Shown: positions 23,332 through 32,922 of the stretch, piece after piece
Numbering within the stretch: position 1 is the stretch's first letter
Layout of the letters: every line of letters starts with the position of its first letter
Source of the DNA: Clarkia xantiana subsp. parviflora
Taxonomy: Eukaryota; Streptophyta; Magnoliopsida; Myrtales; Onagraceae
DNA length: 64,000 bases
Reading direction: 5' to 3'
Assembly (NCBI GenBank): GCA_036873135.1
Contig: JAPTYO010000017.1
Span: forward strand, 11,718,001 to 11,782,000
The notes under the pieces: generated by a model
Told to the model about the DNA's origin: nothing
The model's database searches: none
Seen by the model: the letters and a program-made list of their open reading frames with translations, nothing else
Made by a program: the position numbers and the translations under genes

Positions 23332-23930
23332 TGTTTCAATCAGGCCCGCGCGAGAGTACGGGTCGTCGAATATGTGTGTTCCGGGTTGTGCAAAGTTCTT
23401 CAAGTCCACACCGTCGATTTTGCGTGTCCTTTCCGACCTGCACACATGTAAAAAACCAGCACTCGAAGAGGGGTGGGGCTGGTTGAACGCTCTATGATGC
23501 CTAAATAAGGATCTTAGAGAGATAAAGCTAGAGAGAAGTCAGAGCTCCTAAGCCAATCTCCAAACGAGTTAAAATGAAATGGGTGGTCAAGATTCCTATA
23601 TATAGGAGTTCTTGAACCGAATCCTGGTTTAGTGCAGTTCGCCTCCGGTTTAATATGAAAATGTGAACCGGAGTCGGGATTGAGTAAGGTTGGCTATCGA
23701 AAAACTCAGACATAGTGTAGAAATACGTCAGTAAAAATGTGCGCATCACGGGCGGCAATCCGGGCCACGTCGGATTTGAACAATCCGACGTGGTCCGGTC
23801 CTAACGCGCGTATTACCCGTTCGGACCATTTTGACTCGCGGGTATAGTATTTTGAGCCATTTCCGTGGGTTTGACGTGTTTGCGAGGTTCGAAATATAAA
23901 TATGAATCCGAATTGGGCATATATCCATCG
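23332..23930 (-). repeat. 5' LTR of element A1
   Basis: 599 bp, followed on the minus strand by TTTGGCGCCGTCC (primer-binding site, about 23319-23331). The outermost base has changed (CGATGG instead of TGATGG). It lacks about 30 bp present in 1590-2216 and 27622-28250. Confidence 0.85.
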
Positions 23931-24120
23931 GTGATGGCAACAATTGGCAGTAGCGTTTGGAGTTAGAAACAAAGATATAGTATATCTGGATTCAAAATTA
24001 CAAGATTCTAAGGACAACGTTTTTTCTTTTTTTTGTTTGCTCATAACGTTCGTTGATTTGGGTAAGTCGTTGAGTAAGTTGGATAATCCATGTTTGGAGA
24101 TGTAGTCATGTAGAAAAAGG

Positions 24121-24919
24121 TAGGGGTGAGCTCGGGACGGGACGGGCGGGCTTTTTCATGAGCCCGAGCCCGAAAATTTCGGGACACATGATTTTAGCCC
24201 GAGCCCGAGCCCGATCCCGAATTTAAGAGAAATGTCCCGCCCGAGTCGGGACATCGGGACCCGGGCTCGGGCTCGGGCTAGCCCGAATTTGAAAAAAAAA
24301 AGTAAAACAATAATCCAGACATAAATTTTGGGACTGAGAATGGAGCTTCAACCAAAATTCTCTTTTGACAGATCCATTCGTTCAACTGTTGACAATTTTT
24401 TGAAGAATTATACTCCAAGTTGATATATATCATAACAATATATGCGTACATGATTTTGTTAAAGGAGATGAAGTTCTTTGTTATGCTCTGGGGAATTGAT
24501 ATACAAATTCCAAACTTAAAGGAACTGAAACAGTAGTACATAGGAAGATGAAGATGTTTTTTATTAGAAAGGAAAGGAGATAGAATTATAATTGGGAGAG
24601 ATGGATTACAGCTTTATTTGGATGACAGCTTGCATTAAAGATTTGGGAGAGATGGTGACTGGCGGCGCTTGGGACTAGTAGGGAGGGAAGAAAGATAGTA
24701 ATTCTAGGGTTTTATAAGTAAAAATAAATAAATATAAAGAACTGATTTTGGGTAAAGTCGGGACGGGCTCGGGCTATTCGGGACTTTGGGTAAAAAGCCC
24801 GAGCCCGAGCCCAAAATTGAAAGAAAAGTCCCGCCCGTTCGGGATCGGGCACGATTCGAGACGGGATCGGGACAGGCTTTTCGAGACTTCGGGCTCTTCG
24901 AGATATTTGGTCAGCCCTA
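24121..24919. mobile_element. hAT-type MITE rich in CGGGCT repeats
   Basis: 799 bp with ends TAGGGGTGAGCTCGGG and TCAGCCCTA, flanked by an 8-bp duplication with one mismatch (GAAAAAGG 24113-24120, GAAGAAGG 24920-24927). The uninterrupted site is visible in duplication copy 2 at about 28420-28435. Both ends are made of GAGCCCGAGCCCGA-like repeats in opposite orientations around an AT-rich core. No transposase. Confidence 0.85.
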
Positions 24920-25121
24920 GAAGAAGGTAGAGGGATGGATGGATGATGGTTGGCTGAGTAGAATTGGAGGTGACAGACGGCAGGCTACCAAAGGAGTTTA
25001 GGAACAAGGGTATTTGGAAATATTTTTGGGGTTATTTTTGGGAATTGAGGAATTAGAAAGTTTGGAACCATCTCATCACCTCTTTGCCTTTTAAATAGAG
25101 GAAAGATTATTATATTTAATA

Positions 25122-26047
25122 ATGGCAGGGCTCGGGTTGAATCTCGTGTCTGCGAATCGTGTAGTGATATTCGTCCAAATTGGAACCCTGTCAATGATTT
25201 ACAAGCCCAAGACAACAGATCTTTTAGGTTCAGGCAGAGACGACATGTTGTTTTCCGCCTTCTTGTTGCTGGATCTCTTGAAGAACTCGTTTATTCGCGT
25301 CAGATAGCAGCTATCAAACATTGCGATTTCTGGGAAAATGGAAAAGCGGTACTTTGAAGGTGTTCAGGTAAAGTCAGGCTCTGCTGTATTCTCTCAGTAA
25401 ACAATATCACAAGGTTCAAATTTTTCTTTCTTTATTTAAAAAAAAAAAAAACTTTTCTTTCATTGCCACCTTTTAATTTTTCAGGATTTCAAAGAATTCC
25501 AAAGCGAGCTTTTTGGGATATCTAATTTGTTCCGTGATTTATCTAATTAGCTTTTCACCAGTGAAATCATAGAAACGCACGAGAAACAGGGTCCCACAAC
25601 AAATCCAGATTCTACTGAATTATTTATTATCAGGATGTTGTGTGGATGGAATGGTGAAGAGTCCTAAGAAAGCTGCCACTAGTAAGTTAACGCTCGAAGA
25701 CCTTGGTAAGTTAATCATCAAGGCACCTTCTGATCTTCAGGCTGAATCCTTTCTTCTGAATTCCTCTCATATTTAATTGGATTTACTGATCAGGAATCGT
25801 TTATGCTCATCGGAATGAGGAAGTTGTCAATTTGGGTCCTGGAGTTTCCAGGAATTCTGATGTAAATGATGATAAACAGTTAGGGTTTTCTGTGGCTGTG
25901 AAAAGGAGGTGAAATAAATGGTGAACGGGATCGGAAAATGAAAGAATACAGGATTCTTGCCCGGTTGAAAGGAATGAGTGAGCTCGAGTTTAGCAAGTGG
26001 GTGATCTCCATATCTTCTGCAGAGTGGGAAGATCTTCTTCATGACTT

Positions 26048-26078
<31 letters not shown>

Positions 26079-26108
26079 AAGAAGCAGAAGAAGAGACAAA
26101 ATGGTTGA
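25122..26108 (+). pseudogene. Relic of a Switch 2/ERCC6-like SNF2 helicase, C-terminal part (copy 1)
   Basis: Read with frame changes, it gives the end of the SNF2 helicase domain and the C-terminal tail of the plant Switch 2 (CHR9-type) family: GLGLNLVSANRVVIF, then NWNPVNDLQAQD, HVVFRLLVAGSLEELVYSRQ, GKMEKRYFEGVQ, ELFGISNLFRDLS, LEDLGIVYAHRNEEVVNLG, and MSELEFSKWVISISSAEWEDLLHDFK. Introns are still present (GTAAAGTC at about 25368; GTAAGTTA at about 25705), so it derives from genomic DNA, not a retrocopy. A 1-bp deletion after VVIF, an 8-bp deletion after SRQ and a TAG within the RDLSN stretch break it. The upstream part of the gene is absent. A terminal AAG repeat (poly-Lys) is longer here than in copy 2. 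Confidence 0.75.
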
Positions 26109-26215
26109 GTGGATTTAAAATAAGTCATGGGGTTGAGAACAATGTGTTGTAAGAAATTTGTATCATGTAGATGTAAATAATACTATTAACTAATTGTTGA
26201 AGTCAGTAAATTTGA

Positions 26216-26488
26216 GTGGTGTTTGTGCAAAATTTGGTTTGTTCCAGGGGCAATCCGAGTTCGAATCTCACTGGAGATGCCTCCTTCCTTCCAAGGCTTA
26301 ACCTTAATGCTTCTGGCTTGAAATTTTGCAATCTTGTGTATACCAAAAAAAGAGGACAATATCTATCTTGTAAGGCAAGATATCAAACTACATTTGGGAA
26401 GAACGCCCATCAATCTGCAAAAGTATTTTCAACTTATTCAAGGAAAATGCTGAAATCACACAAGAACAACTTGTATCCTTCTACCTGA
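26216..26488 (+). other. Unidentified ORF, duplicated at 32581-32922
   Basis: 90 codons (shorter than the 113 of the second copy). The protein reads NLVYTKKRGQYLSCKARYQTTFGKN in its middle and looks like neither a transposon protein nor a family I recognise. It lies between the Switch 2 relic and the 3' end of the carrier exon on the other strand. The two copies differ by only a few residues, which their recent duplication explains. It may be a fragment of a host exon or a chance frame. Confidence 0.25.
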
Positions 26489-26552
26489 TTATTCAAAAAT
26501 AAAATCTTCGTCATTGTCACGGAGTGAATAATATTAAATGCGGCTCAATCGG

Positions 26553-26834
26553 TTAATACTTCTTGCCAAACACGACAAGCTGTAGCTTGTCGTAGCCAGC
26601 AAGAACACCTGCTGCAGAAACTGCACGGAGAATGTTGGCGCCGCCACCCTTGAAGAGTGACTTGACACCTTCGTTCTTGATGATTTGGTTAAATGCATGG
26701 AAAGAGGTCTTGTACTTTACAGCTTCCCCGGAGGTCATCATCATCCTCCTCCTCACCGTATCGAAGGGGTAAGACGACAAACTTGCTCCGACCGTAATCG
26801 CCCATCCCAGTGCAAAACTTGCGAAGAAACTATC
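26553..26834 (-). pseudogene. Orphan last exon of the mitochondrial ADP/ATP carrier (duplication copy 1)
   Basis: Encodes the same C-terminal 93 residues as exon 3 of the complete gene (32919-33200), including the RRRMMM signature of ADP/ATP carriers and the end VFGKKY. The splice acceptor (TTTCTGCAG) and about 100 bp of intron 2 are kept. Upstream of that, at 26935, the sequence switches to retrotransposon gag. Only a few silent differences from the intact exon are visible. Exons 1 and 2 are absent, so it cannot make a carrier alone. It lies downstream of, and in the same direction as, the A2 LTR at 27622-28250. Confidence 0.9.
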
Positions 26835-26935
26835 CTGCAGAAACATATATATATAACAAGATAGTTCAGAACCAATTGCTTTTGTTCTCAATAACAAGAT
26901 AAAAAAACAATGATCTGAAATACAAACTTTCTCTT

Positions 26936-27569
26936 TGATGTTGCCTCCAAGATTCTCCTTGTTGTTGCGCCCCTACGTAAGGTGTGTAAGAGTGTGTTAC
27001 CTCCTCTCTTGAGTTATAGTGTTGGTGAGAAGCAGCTTGGTATTGTCTTTCTTCACGCCCTGAGCTCTCATGACGGGTAGTGTCATGGGACACTGCCCTT
27101 GGCGACGGTGGCTGCCTGTATACTGGAGGTGGAGGCGGAGGTGGAGGTGGTGGTGGAGCATATCCTTGATTTCTCAAAGTCTCTCTGAAAGCTAACAACT
27201 CTTCAATTGCAGCCATCATGGCGGGTGTGACTGTCGGCGCAGCCTGAGCTCCTCCCCCTTGGAATTGGGTACCTTCAACATGCATCCCAGAGGGATATTC
27301 CTCTCTTCTTGGCGCCCTGTTCACGAAACCAGGCGGTGGTGCATCATTTTGGGCATTGAATGTCGGCTGGTCATGCTGCGCAGGATGCGCGTTTGGCGTG
27401 GGGACTGAAGAGGCTGTAGACATGGCCTCTGGCATGTGAGAAGGACCAGAGTTGTTCCTCCTTGGCGGTGCCTGCCTACTTGCTTCCGTGGCTGGGTTTT
27501 TCCTTGGGTGCCCCGGTCCCTTTTCCTTTCTGGGTCCATATTGTCAGGAGGTTGGTTATTACTCGTCAT
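26936..27569 (-). pseudogene. Truncated gag of A2 (duplicated A1 5' end)
   Basis: Same protein as A1 gag N-terminus: MTSNNQPPDN at 27569, then a frameshift, then PEAMSTASSVPTPN from 27435, the polyproline tract and RAVSHDTTRHES. Unlike copy 1 it has no stop at that point and reads on through EERQYQAASHQHYNSREE until it runs into the carrier intron and stops at 26866. Truncated by the duplication junction. Confidence 0.8.
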
Positions 27570-27621
27570 TACTCGTGGTACTTAGCGGCTTTTGTGTTCA
27601 AATCTCGCGGACGGCGCCAAA

Positions 27622-28250
27622 TGTTTCAATCAGGCCCGCGCGAGAGTACGGGTCGTCGAATATGTGTGTTCCGTGTTGTGCAAAGTTCTTCAAGTCTACG
27701 CCGTCGATTTCTCGCTTCCTTTCCGACCTGCACACAGGGCAAAAACCAGCACTCGAAGAGGGGGTGGTGCTGGTTGAACCCTCACTGATGCCTAAATAAG
27801 GATCTTAGAGAGATAAAGCTGGAGATAAATCAGTGCTCATAAGCCAATCTCTAAACGAGTTAAAATGAAATGGGTGGCCAAGATTCCTATATATAGGAGT
27901 TCTTGAGCCGAAGCCCGGTTTAGTGCGGTTCGCCTCCGTTTTAATATGAAAATGTGAGCCGGAGTCGAGATTGAGTAAGGTTGGCTATCGAAAAACTCAG
28001 ACTTAGTGTAGAAATACGTCGGTAAAAATGTGCGCATCGCGGGCAGCAATCCGAGCCACGTCAGATTTGGACAATCCGATGTGGTCCGGATTGTCTTTGA
28101 CAATCCGGACGAGTCCGGTTTGAACGCGCGTGTAACCCGCTCGGACCATTTTGACTCGCGGGTATAGTATTTTGAGCCATTTCCATAGGTTTGACGTGTT
28201 TGCGAGGTCCGAAATATAAATATGAACCCAAATTGGGCGTATATCCATCA
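27622..28250 (-). repeat. LTR of A2 (duplicated copy of the A1 5' LTR)
   Basis: 629 bp. The flank (28251 onward, GTGATGGCAACAATTGG) is the same as that of A1 at 23931, showing it came from segmental duplication rather than new insertion. It keeps the terminal base and the 30-bp stretch lost from the 23332-23930 LTR. Followed on the minus strand by the primer-binding site and gag. Confidence 0.85.
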
Positions 28251-28483
28251 GTGATGGCAACAATTGGCAGTAGCGTTTGGAGTTAGAAACAAAGATACAG
28301 TATATCTGGATTCAAAATTACGAGATTCTAAGGAAAACGTTTGTTTTTTCTCATAACGTTCGTTGATTTGGGTAAGTCGTTGAGTAAGTTGGATAATCCA
28401 TGTTTGGGGATGTAGTCATGTAGAAGAAGGTAGAGGGATGGATGGATGATGGTTGGCTGAGTAGAATTGGAGGTGACAGACGG

Positions 28484-31370
28484 GGACGCGCAGGTCCTGT
28501 CCCAAACCTCTGTCTCCATCTCCTGTCCCATTTATGTAAAACTTACACGTGTAGCTATTGATCTGTCAATTTTTCCTCTCTTTATTAATTTGTTATTATT
28601 TTATTATGTAACAACTCCACGCGCTTATACTGAATTACACAGACTCCCACTATCCACCACGCGCAGGTCCTGTCACAAACCTCTGTCTCCATCTCATGTC
28701 CCATTTATGTAAAACTTACACGTGTAGCTATTGATCTTTCAGTTTTTCCTCTCTTTATTAATTTGCTATTATTTTATTATGTAACGACTCCACGCGCTTA
28801 TACTGAATTACACAGACTCCCACTATCCACCATATCCAATAAAAAATGGTAGTACTTTTTCTACAAGTGGCAAAATATTATTTTTCTAACAAGTGGCACA
28901 CCTTCTATACATGCATTATATATAATAATATATAATAATAATAATAATATATATATATATATATATATTATTTAACTTTATTATTATATAATATTACAAT
29001 TAATTATTTGTATAAACAAACTATTTTATTTGTTATTATAATATGTAATATTTTTAGTATACATTAATCGTATAAGTAATCCTTGAATACTCAAAAATGA
29101 AGGTTGGAAACGGAATGCTCAAGTTTGAGTTGAAATCACTCTTAGATAATTAATGAACACATTATAAAAAATTAATAAACTATGACTTAAAATATTTTAC
29201 AATGTTTGGTTGAACTATGTATTAGGATATCCTTATACAATTTTTAAATGAACTTCTATTAGGGTATCTTAATATAATGACTAAAAGATTTATACCCCTA
29301 CTTGCATTTTTTAATGAAATTATATTTTATATATGATTAAATTTTTTTAGTAAAGAGAAAAAAAAAAAGCAACTTCAATTATTTAAAATATTAAAATAAA
29401 TATATTTTCATTAAAAAAAATAAATATAAATAATAATCAATTTTATGTATAAATAAATAGTAAAAACTACTTTTTTTAATGTATGAGTATGAATGTCTAT
29501 ATATATATAAAGAAAGTAATATAAAAAAATTGAAAAAGTGATTAGCCCGACCTAGTGCGCTCCGTTATGACCCAACCCGATCCGACCCGGCTCTAAACAT
29601 CCCAATTCGACATAACTCGGGTCGACCCGACTTAGCCCGAAGTGACGCAGCCAACACAGCCCCACCCGACACGAACTAACCCAACCTGACCCGACTCAGC
29701 CTGACCCTTCGGGGTTCGACCCGTAATATCGGTGCATTCGGTGAGAGTTTGACATATTCCAAGGGTAAATGGGTCATTACGAGATTCGTTAACTAATGCT
29801 TTTGTTTTAGGTGGGTTAATTTAATACCAAATTCCTTATACAAGTGAGTATTAACTAATACTAAGTATTATCTAAGATATGTATGAAATTCTAATACATG
29901 GAATCAAACATGCCCTAAATGTCAAAATAAACATGGTATAACATTAAAAAAAAAAAAACAAGATATAACAATGACCTACTATGGTAGGTCAACAAGATAT
30001 CTACATAATTGTACCTTAACTTTTGTGATTTACCCGACTAATGTGAAGGTAGTAATATATTTAAGTCGGTAATATCATAGAATGTTATCTTTAGGGTTAA
30101 GAACACAATAGGGGCCTGAATGTTTGCCCATGTTGCCAATTGGGGTCTGAAATTGAAAAATGATATTATTAAGGGCCTGAATTTTGAGTTTTGTGTTTTT
30201 TCGGGTTTCCGTCCAAATTTTATGTTAAATGTAACTGAACCACGTGAAAAGACAGAATTACCCTTTTGCAATTATTATATAATTTATCAGTTTAATTAAT
30301 GAAATGTGAAATGTCTAAAATACCCCTGCACACTAATTATGCCCTTAAGGCCACTACGGCTCCGGTCACCGCCACCGACCACCACCCAGCTCCGGCGACC
30401 ACCACCCCGACGACCCAAACCCCCCCTCCGACGACCCAAAAAAGCTCCAATCGGGGCCACAGAGCTCCGATTGGAGCTTTGTGGCTCCGATTGGAGCTAT
30501 ATTGGATCGTCGGAGGGGGGTTAGGGTCGCCGGAGCTGGGATGGTGGTCGCCGGAGCCGGGTGGTGGTTGCCGGAGCTGTGGTGGTTTAAAGGGTATTTT
30601 CGTCTTTTTAGGTCAAACATGTGAGGGACACACTTGGTCAAAGGGCATTTTCGGATTTTCAGTTTATTTTCAGTCACATGGCAAGCATGTGACCACTTTC
30701 CGTCACTTTAAACAGAAAAAATAGACGGAGACCTCTCATATAAACATACTCAAAATTCAGGCCCTTAATAATATCATTTTTCAATTCAGACCCCAATTGG
30801 CAACATGGGCAAACATTCAGGTCCCTATTGTGTTCTTATCCCTAATCTTTATTTTCACGAATATTGCTATTTGGTTATTATTATACTTAGACGTAGTTAT
30901 TATTATTATATTTGATCGTTAGGAGTTTGAAGAAGCAAATATAAAAAAAAAAAAAAGTTGTCGACACAACTTTGGTAAATATATATATAATTATACTCTT
31001 ATTATATATATATAAATATATGCTAAAAGATATATATATATATATATATAATTATTATAATATTTATATCAATAATAAAGATAAATTATAATGATATACT
31101 ATTTTTATTATATAATGCATAAAAATGTTTGCCACTTTTGTTTGTATATGGATGTTGGGTGACTAGAGAAGCTGTAGGTAATTCGTGTGATGTGAATAAT
31201 GGAATTGGAAAGTACAGCGCATGGAGTGTATTCTGATGAAATCTTCGTTACGCAATAAAATAATAATAAATTAAAGAGGAAAAACTGAAAAGTCATAAGC
31301 TACACGTGTAAGCTTTACATACATGGGACAGGAGATGGAGACAGAAGTTTGGGACAGGACCTGCGCGTCC
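28484..31370. mobile_element. Mutator-like element (non-autonomous), 2.9 kb
   Basis: Ends GGACGCGCAGGTCCTGTCCC and its inverted complement, flanked by a perfect 9-bp duplication GACAGACGG (28475-28483 and 31371-31379). The terminal inverted repeats extend about 170-180 bp. On the left side the terminal repeat is duplicated in tandem (about 28488-28660 and 28661-28835). The inside is AT-rich and noncoding, with (TA)n tracts near 28945-28970 and 31030-31055 and a stretch at 29545-29740 rich in ACCCGACC-like repeats. A second Mutator-like element lies at 30094-30842. No transposase found. Confidence 0.9.
30094..30842. mobile_element. Foldback Mutator-like element nested in the 28484-31370 element
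   Basis: Ends GGGTTAAGAACACAATAGGG and its inverted complement (inverted repeat of at least 100 bp), with 9-bp flanks TTATCTTTA and TAATCTTTA (one mismatch). The GC-rich centre (about 30345-30580) consists of CCGGCGACCACC and GCTCCGATTGGAGC-type palindromic repeats. It shares this design, and the CACATG..AAGCATGTGAC motif, with the element at 36190-37297. A frame at 30299-30724 follows from the base composition and is not taken as a gene. Confidence 0.8.
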
Positions 31371-31522
31371 GACAGACGGCAGGCCAAAGGAGTTTAGGAG
31401 CAAGAGTTATTTGGAAAGATTTTTGGGTATTTTTGGGAATTGAGAAATTAGGAAGTTTGGAACCATCTCATCAGCTCTTTGCCTATTAAATAGAGGAAAG
31501 ATTATTATATTTATATTTAATA

Positions 31523-32473
31523 ATGGCAGGGCTCGGGTTGAATCTCGTGTCTGCGAATCGTGTAGTGATATTCGTCCAGATTGGAACCCTGTCAATGATT
31601 TACCAGCCCAAGACAACAGATCTTTTAGGTTCAGGCAGAAACGACATGTTGTTTTCCGCCTTCTTGTTGCTGGATCTCTTGAAGAACTCGTTTATTCGTG
31701 TCAGATAGCAGCTATCAAACATTGCGATTTCTGGGAAAATGGAAAAGCGGTACTTTGAAGGTGTTTAGGTAAAGTCAGGCTCTGCTGTATTCTCTCAGTA
31801 AACAATATCACAAGGTTCAAATTTTTCTTTCTTTATTTACAAAAAAAAAGACTTTTCTTTCATTGCCACCTTTTAATTTTTCAGGATTGCAAAGAATTCC
31901 AAAGCGAGCTTTTTGGGATTTCTAATTTGTTCCGTGATTTATCTGATGAGCTTTTCACCAGTGAAATCATAGAAACGCACGAGAAACAGGGTCCCACAAC
32001 AAATCCAGATTCTACTGAATTATTTATTATCAGGATGTTGATGGAATGGTGAAGAGTCCTAAGAAAGCTGCCACTAGTAAGTTAACGCTCGAAGACCTTG
32101 GTAAGTTAATCATCAAGACACCTTCTGATCTTCAGGCTGAATCCTTTCTTCTGAATTCCTCTCATATTTAATTGGATTTACTGATAAGGAATCGTTTATG
32201 CTCATCAGAATGAGGAAGTTGTCAGTTTCCAGGAATTCTGATGTAAATGATGATAAACAGTTGGGGTTTTCTGTGGCTGTGAAAAGGAGGTGAAATGGTG
32301 AACGGGATCGGAAAATGAAAGAATACAGGATTCTTGCCCGGTTGAAAGGAATGAGTGAGCTCGAGTTTAGCAAGTGGGTGATCTCCATATCTTCTGCAGA
32401 GTGGGAAGATCTTCTTCATGACTTTAAGAAGAAGAAGAAGATGAAGCAGAAGAAGAAGAGACAAAATGGTTGA
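31523..32473 (+). pseudogene. Relic of a Switch 2/ERCC6-like SNF2 helicase, C-terminal part (copy 2)
   Basis: Same relic as at 25122-26108 and in the same frames. It shares the 1-bp and 8-bp deletions, which therefore predate the duplication. It lacks the TAG found in copy 1: the FRDLSDELFTSEI stretch is open here. It also has a Cys in CKEFQSELFG where copy 1 has Phe, and Cys matches the family. The terminal Lys run is shorter and interrupted by an ATG and a CAG. In the family this protein acts in transcription-linked DNA repair or chromatin remodelling; this piece has no ATPase core. Confidence 0.75.
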
Positions 32474-32580
32474 GTGGATTTAAAATAAGTCATGGGGTTG
32501 AGAACAATGTGTTGTAAGAAATTTGTATCATGTAGATGTAAATAATAATATTAACTAATTGTTGAATTCAGTAAATTTGA

Positions 32581-32922
32581 GTGGTGTTTGTGCAAAATTT
32601 GGTTTGTTCCGGGGGCAATCCGAGTTCGAATCTCACCGGAGATGCCTCCTTCCTTCCAAGGCTTAATCTTAATGCTTCTGACTTGAAATTTTGCAATCTT
32701 GTGTATACCAAAAAAAGAGGACAGTATCTATCTTGTAAGGCAAGATATCAAACTACATTTGGGAAGAATACCCATCAATCTGCAAAAGTATTTTCAACTT
32801 ATTCAAGGAAAATGCTGAAATCACACAAGAACAACTTGTATCTTCTACCTGATTATTCAAAAAAAAAAAATCTTCGTCATTGTCACGGAGTGAATAATAT
32901 TAAATGCGGCTCAATCGGTTAA
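32581..32922 (+). other. Unidentified ORF (second copy), overlapping the 3' end of the carrier gene
   Basis: 113 codons; matches 26216-26488 with few changes, then extends because a short A run changes the frame. It ends within the last codons of the ADP/ATP carrier on the other strand, so its end is surely within that gene's 3' UTR. No family recognised. Confidence 0.2.

Larger units (their letters stand above)
1590..23930 (-). mobile_element. LTR retrotransposon A1 (Tat-like, pol-less), carrying nested element B
   Basis: The element is flanked by a 5-bp target duplication GTGAT (1585-1589 and 23931-23935) and by two related LTRs in minus orientation (3' LTR 1590-2216, 5' LTR 23332-23930). 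A primer-binding site TTTGGCGCCGTCC follows the 5' LTR, and a polypurine tract (CGGGGGGAAAA on the minus strand) precedes the 3' LTR. Removing B (10972-22100) and its duplicated target leaves about 11.2 kb. Order in transcription sense: gag, protease, a second gag-like domain, tandem-repeat tract, antisense gene (plus strand), 3' LTR. I found no reverse transcriptase, RNase H or integrase motif. The two LTRs differ at dozens of positions, so A1 is clearly older than B or C. Confidence 0.85.

Noticed and set aside
26240..26290. GAGTTCGAATCTCA, like a tRNA B box, suggesting a tRNA or SINE
   Set aside because: No convincing A box, no cloverleaf and no 3' tail or target duplication could be seen.
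30299..30724. 141-codon frame with Thr/Pro-rich protein
   Set aside because: Low-complexity product of CCGGCGACCACC repeats in a foldback element; no homologue recognised.
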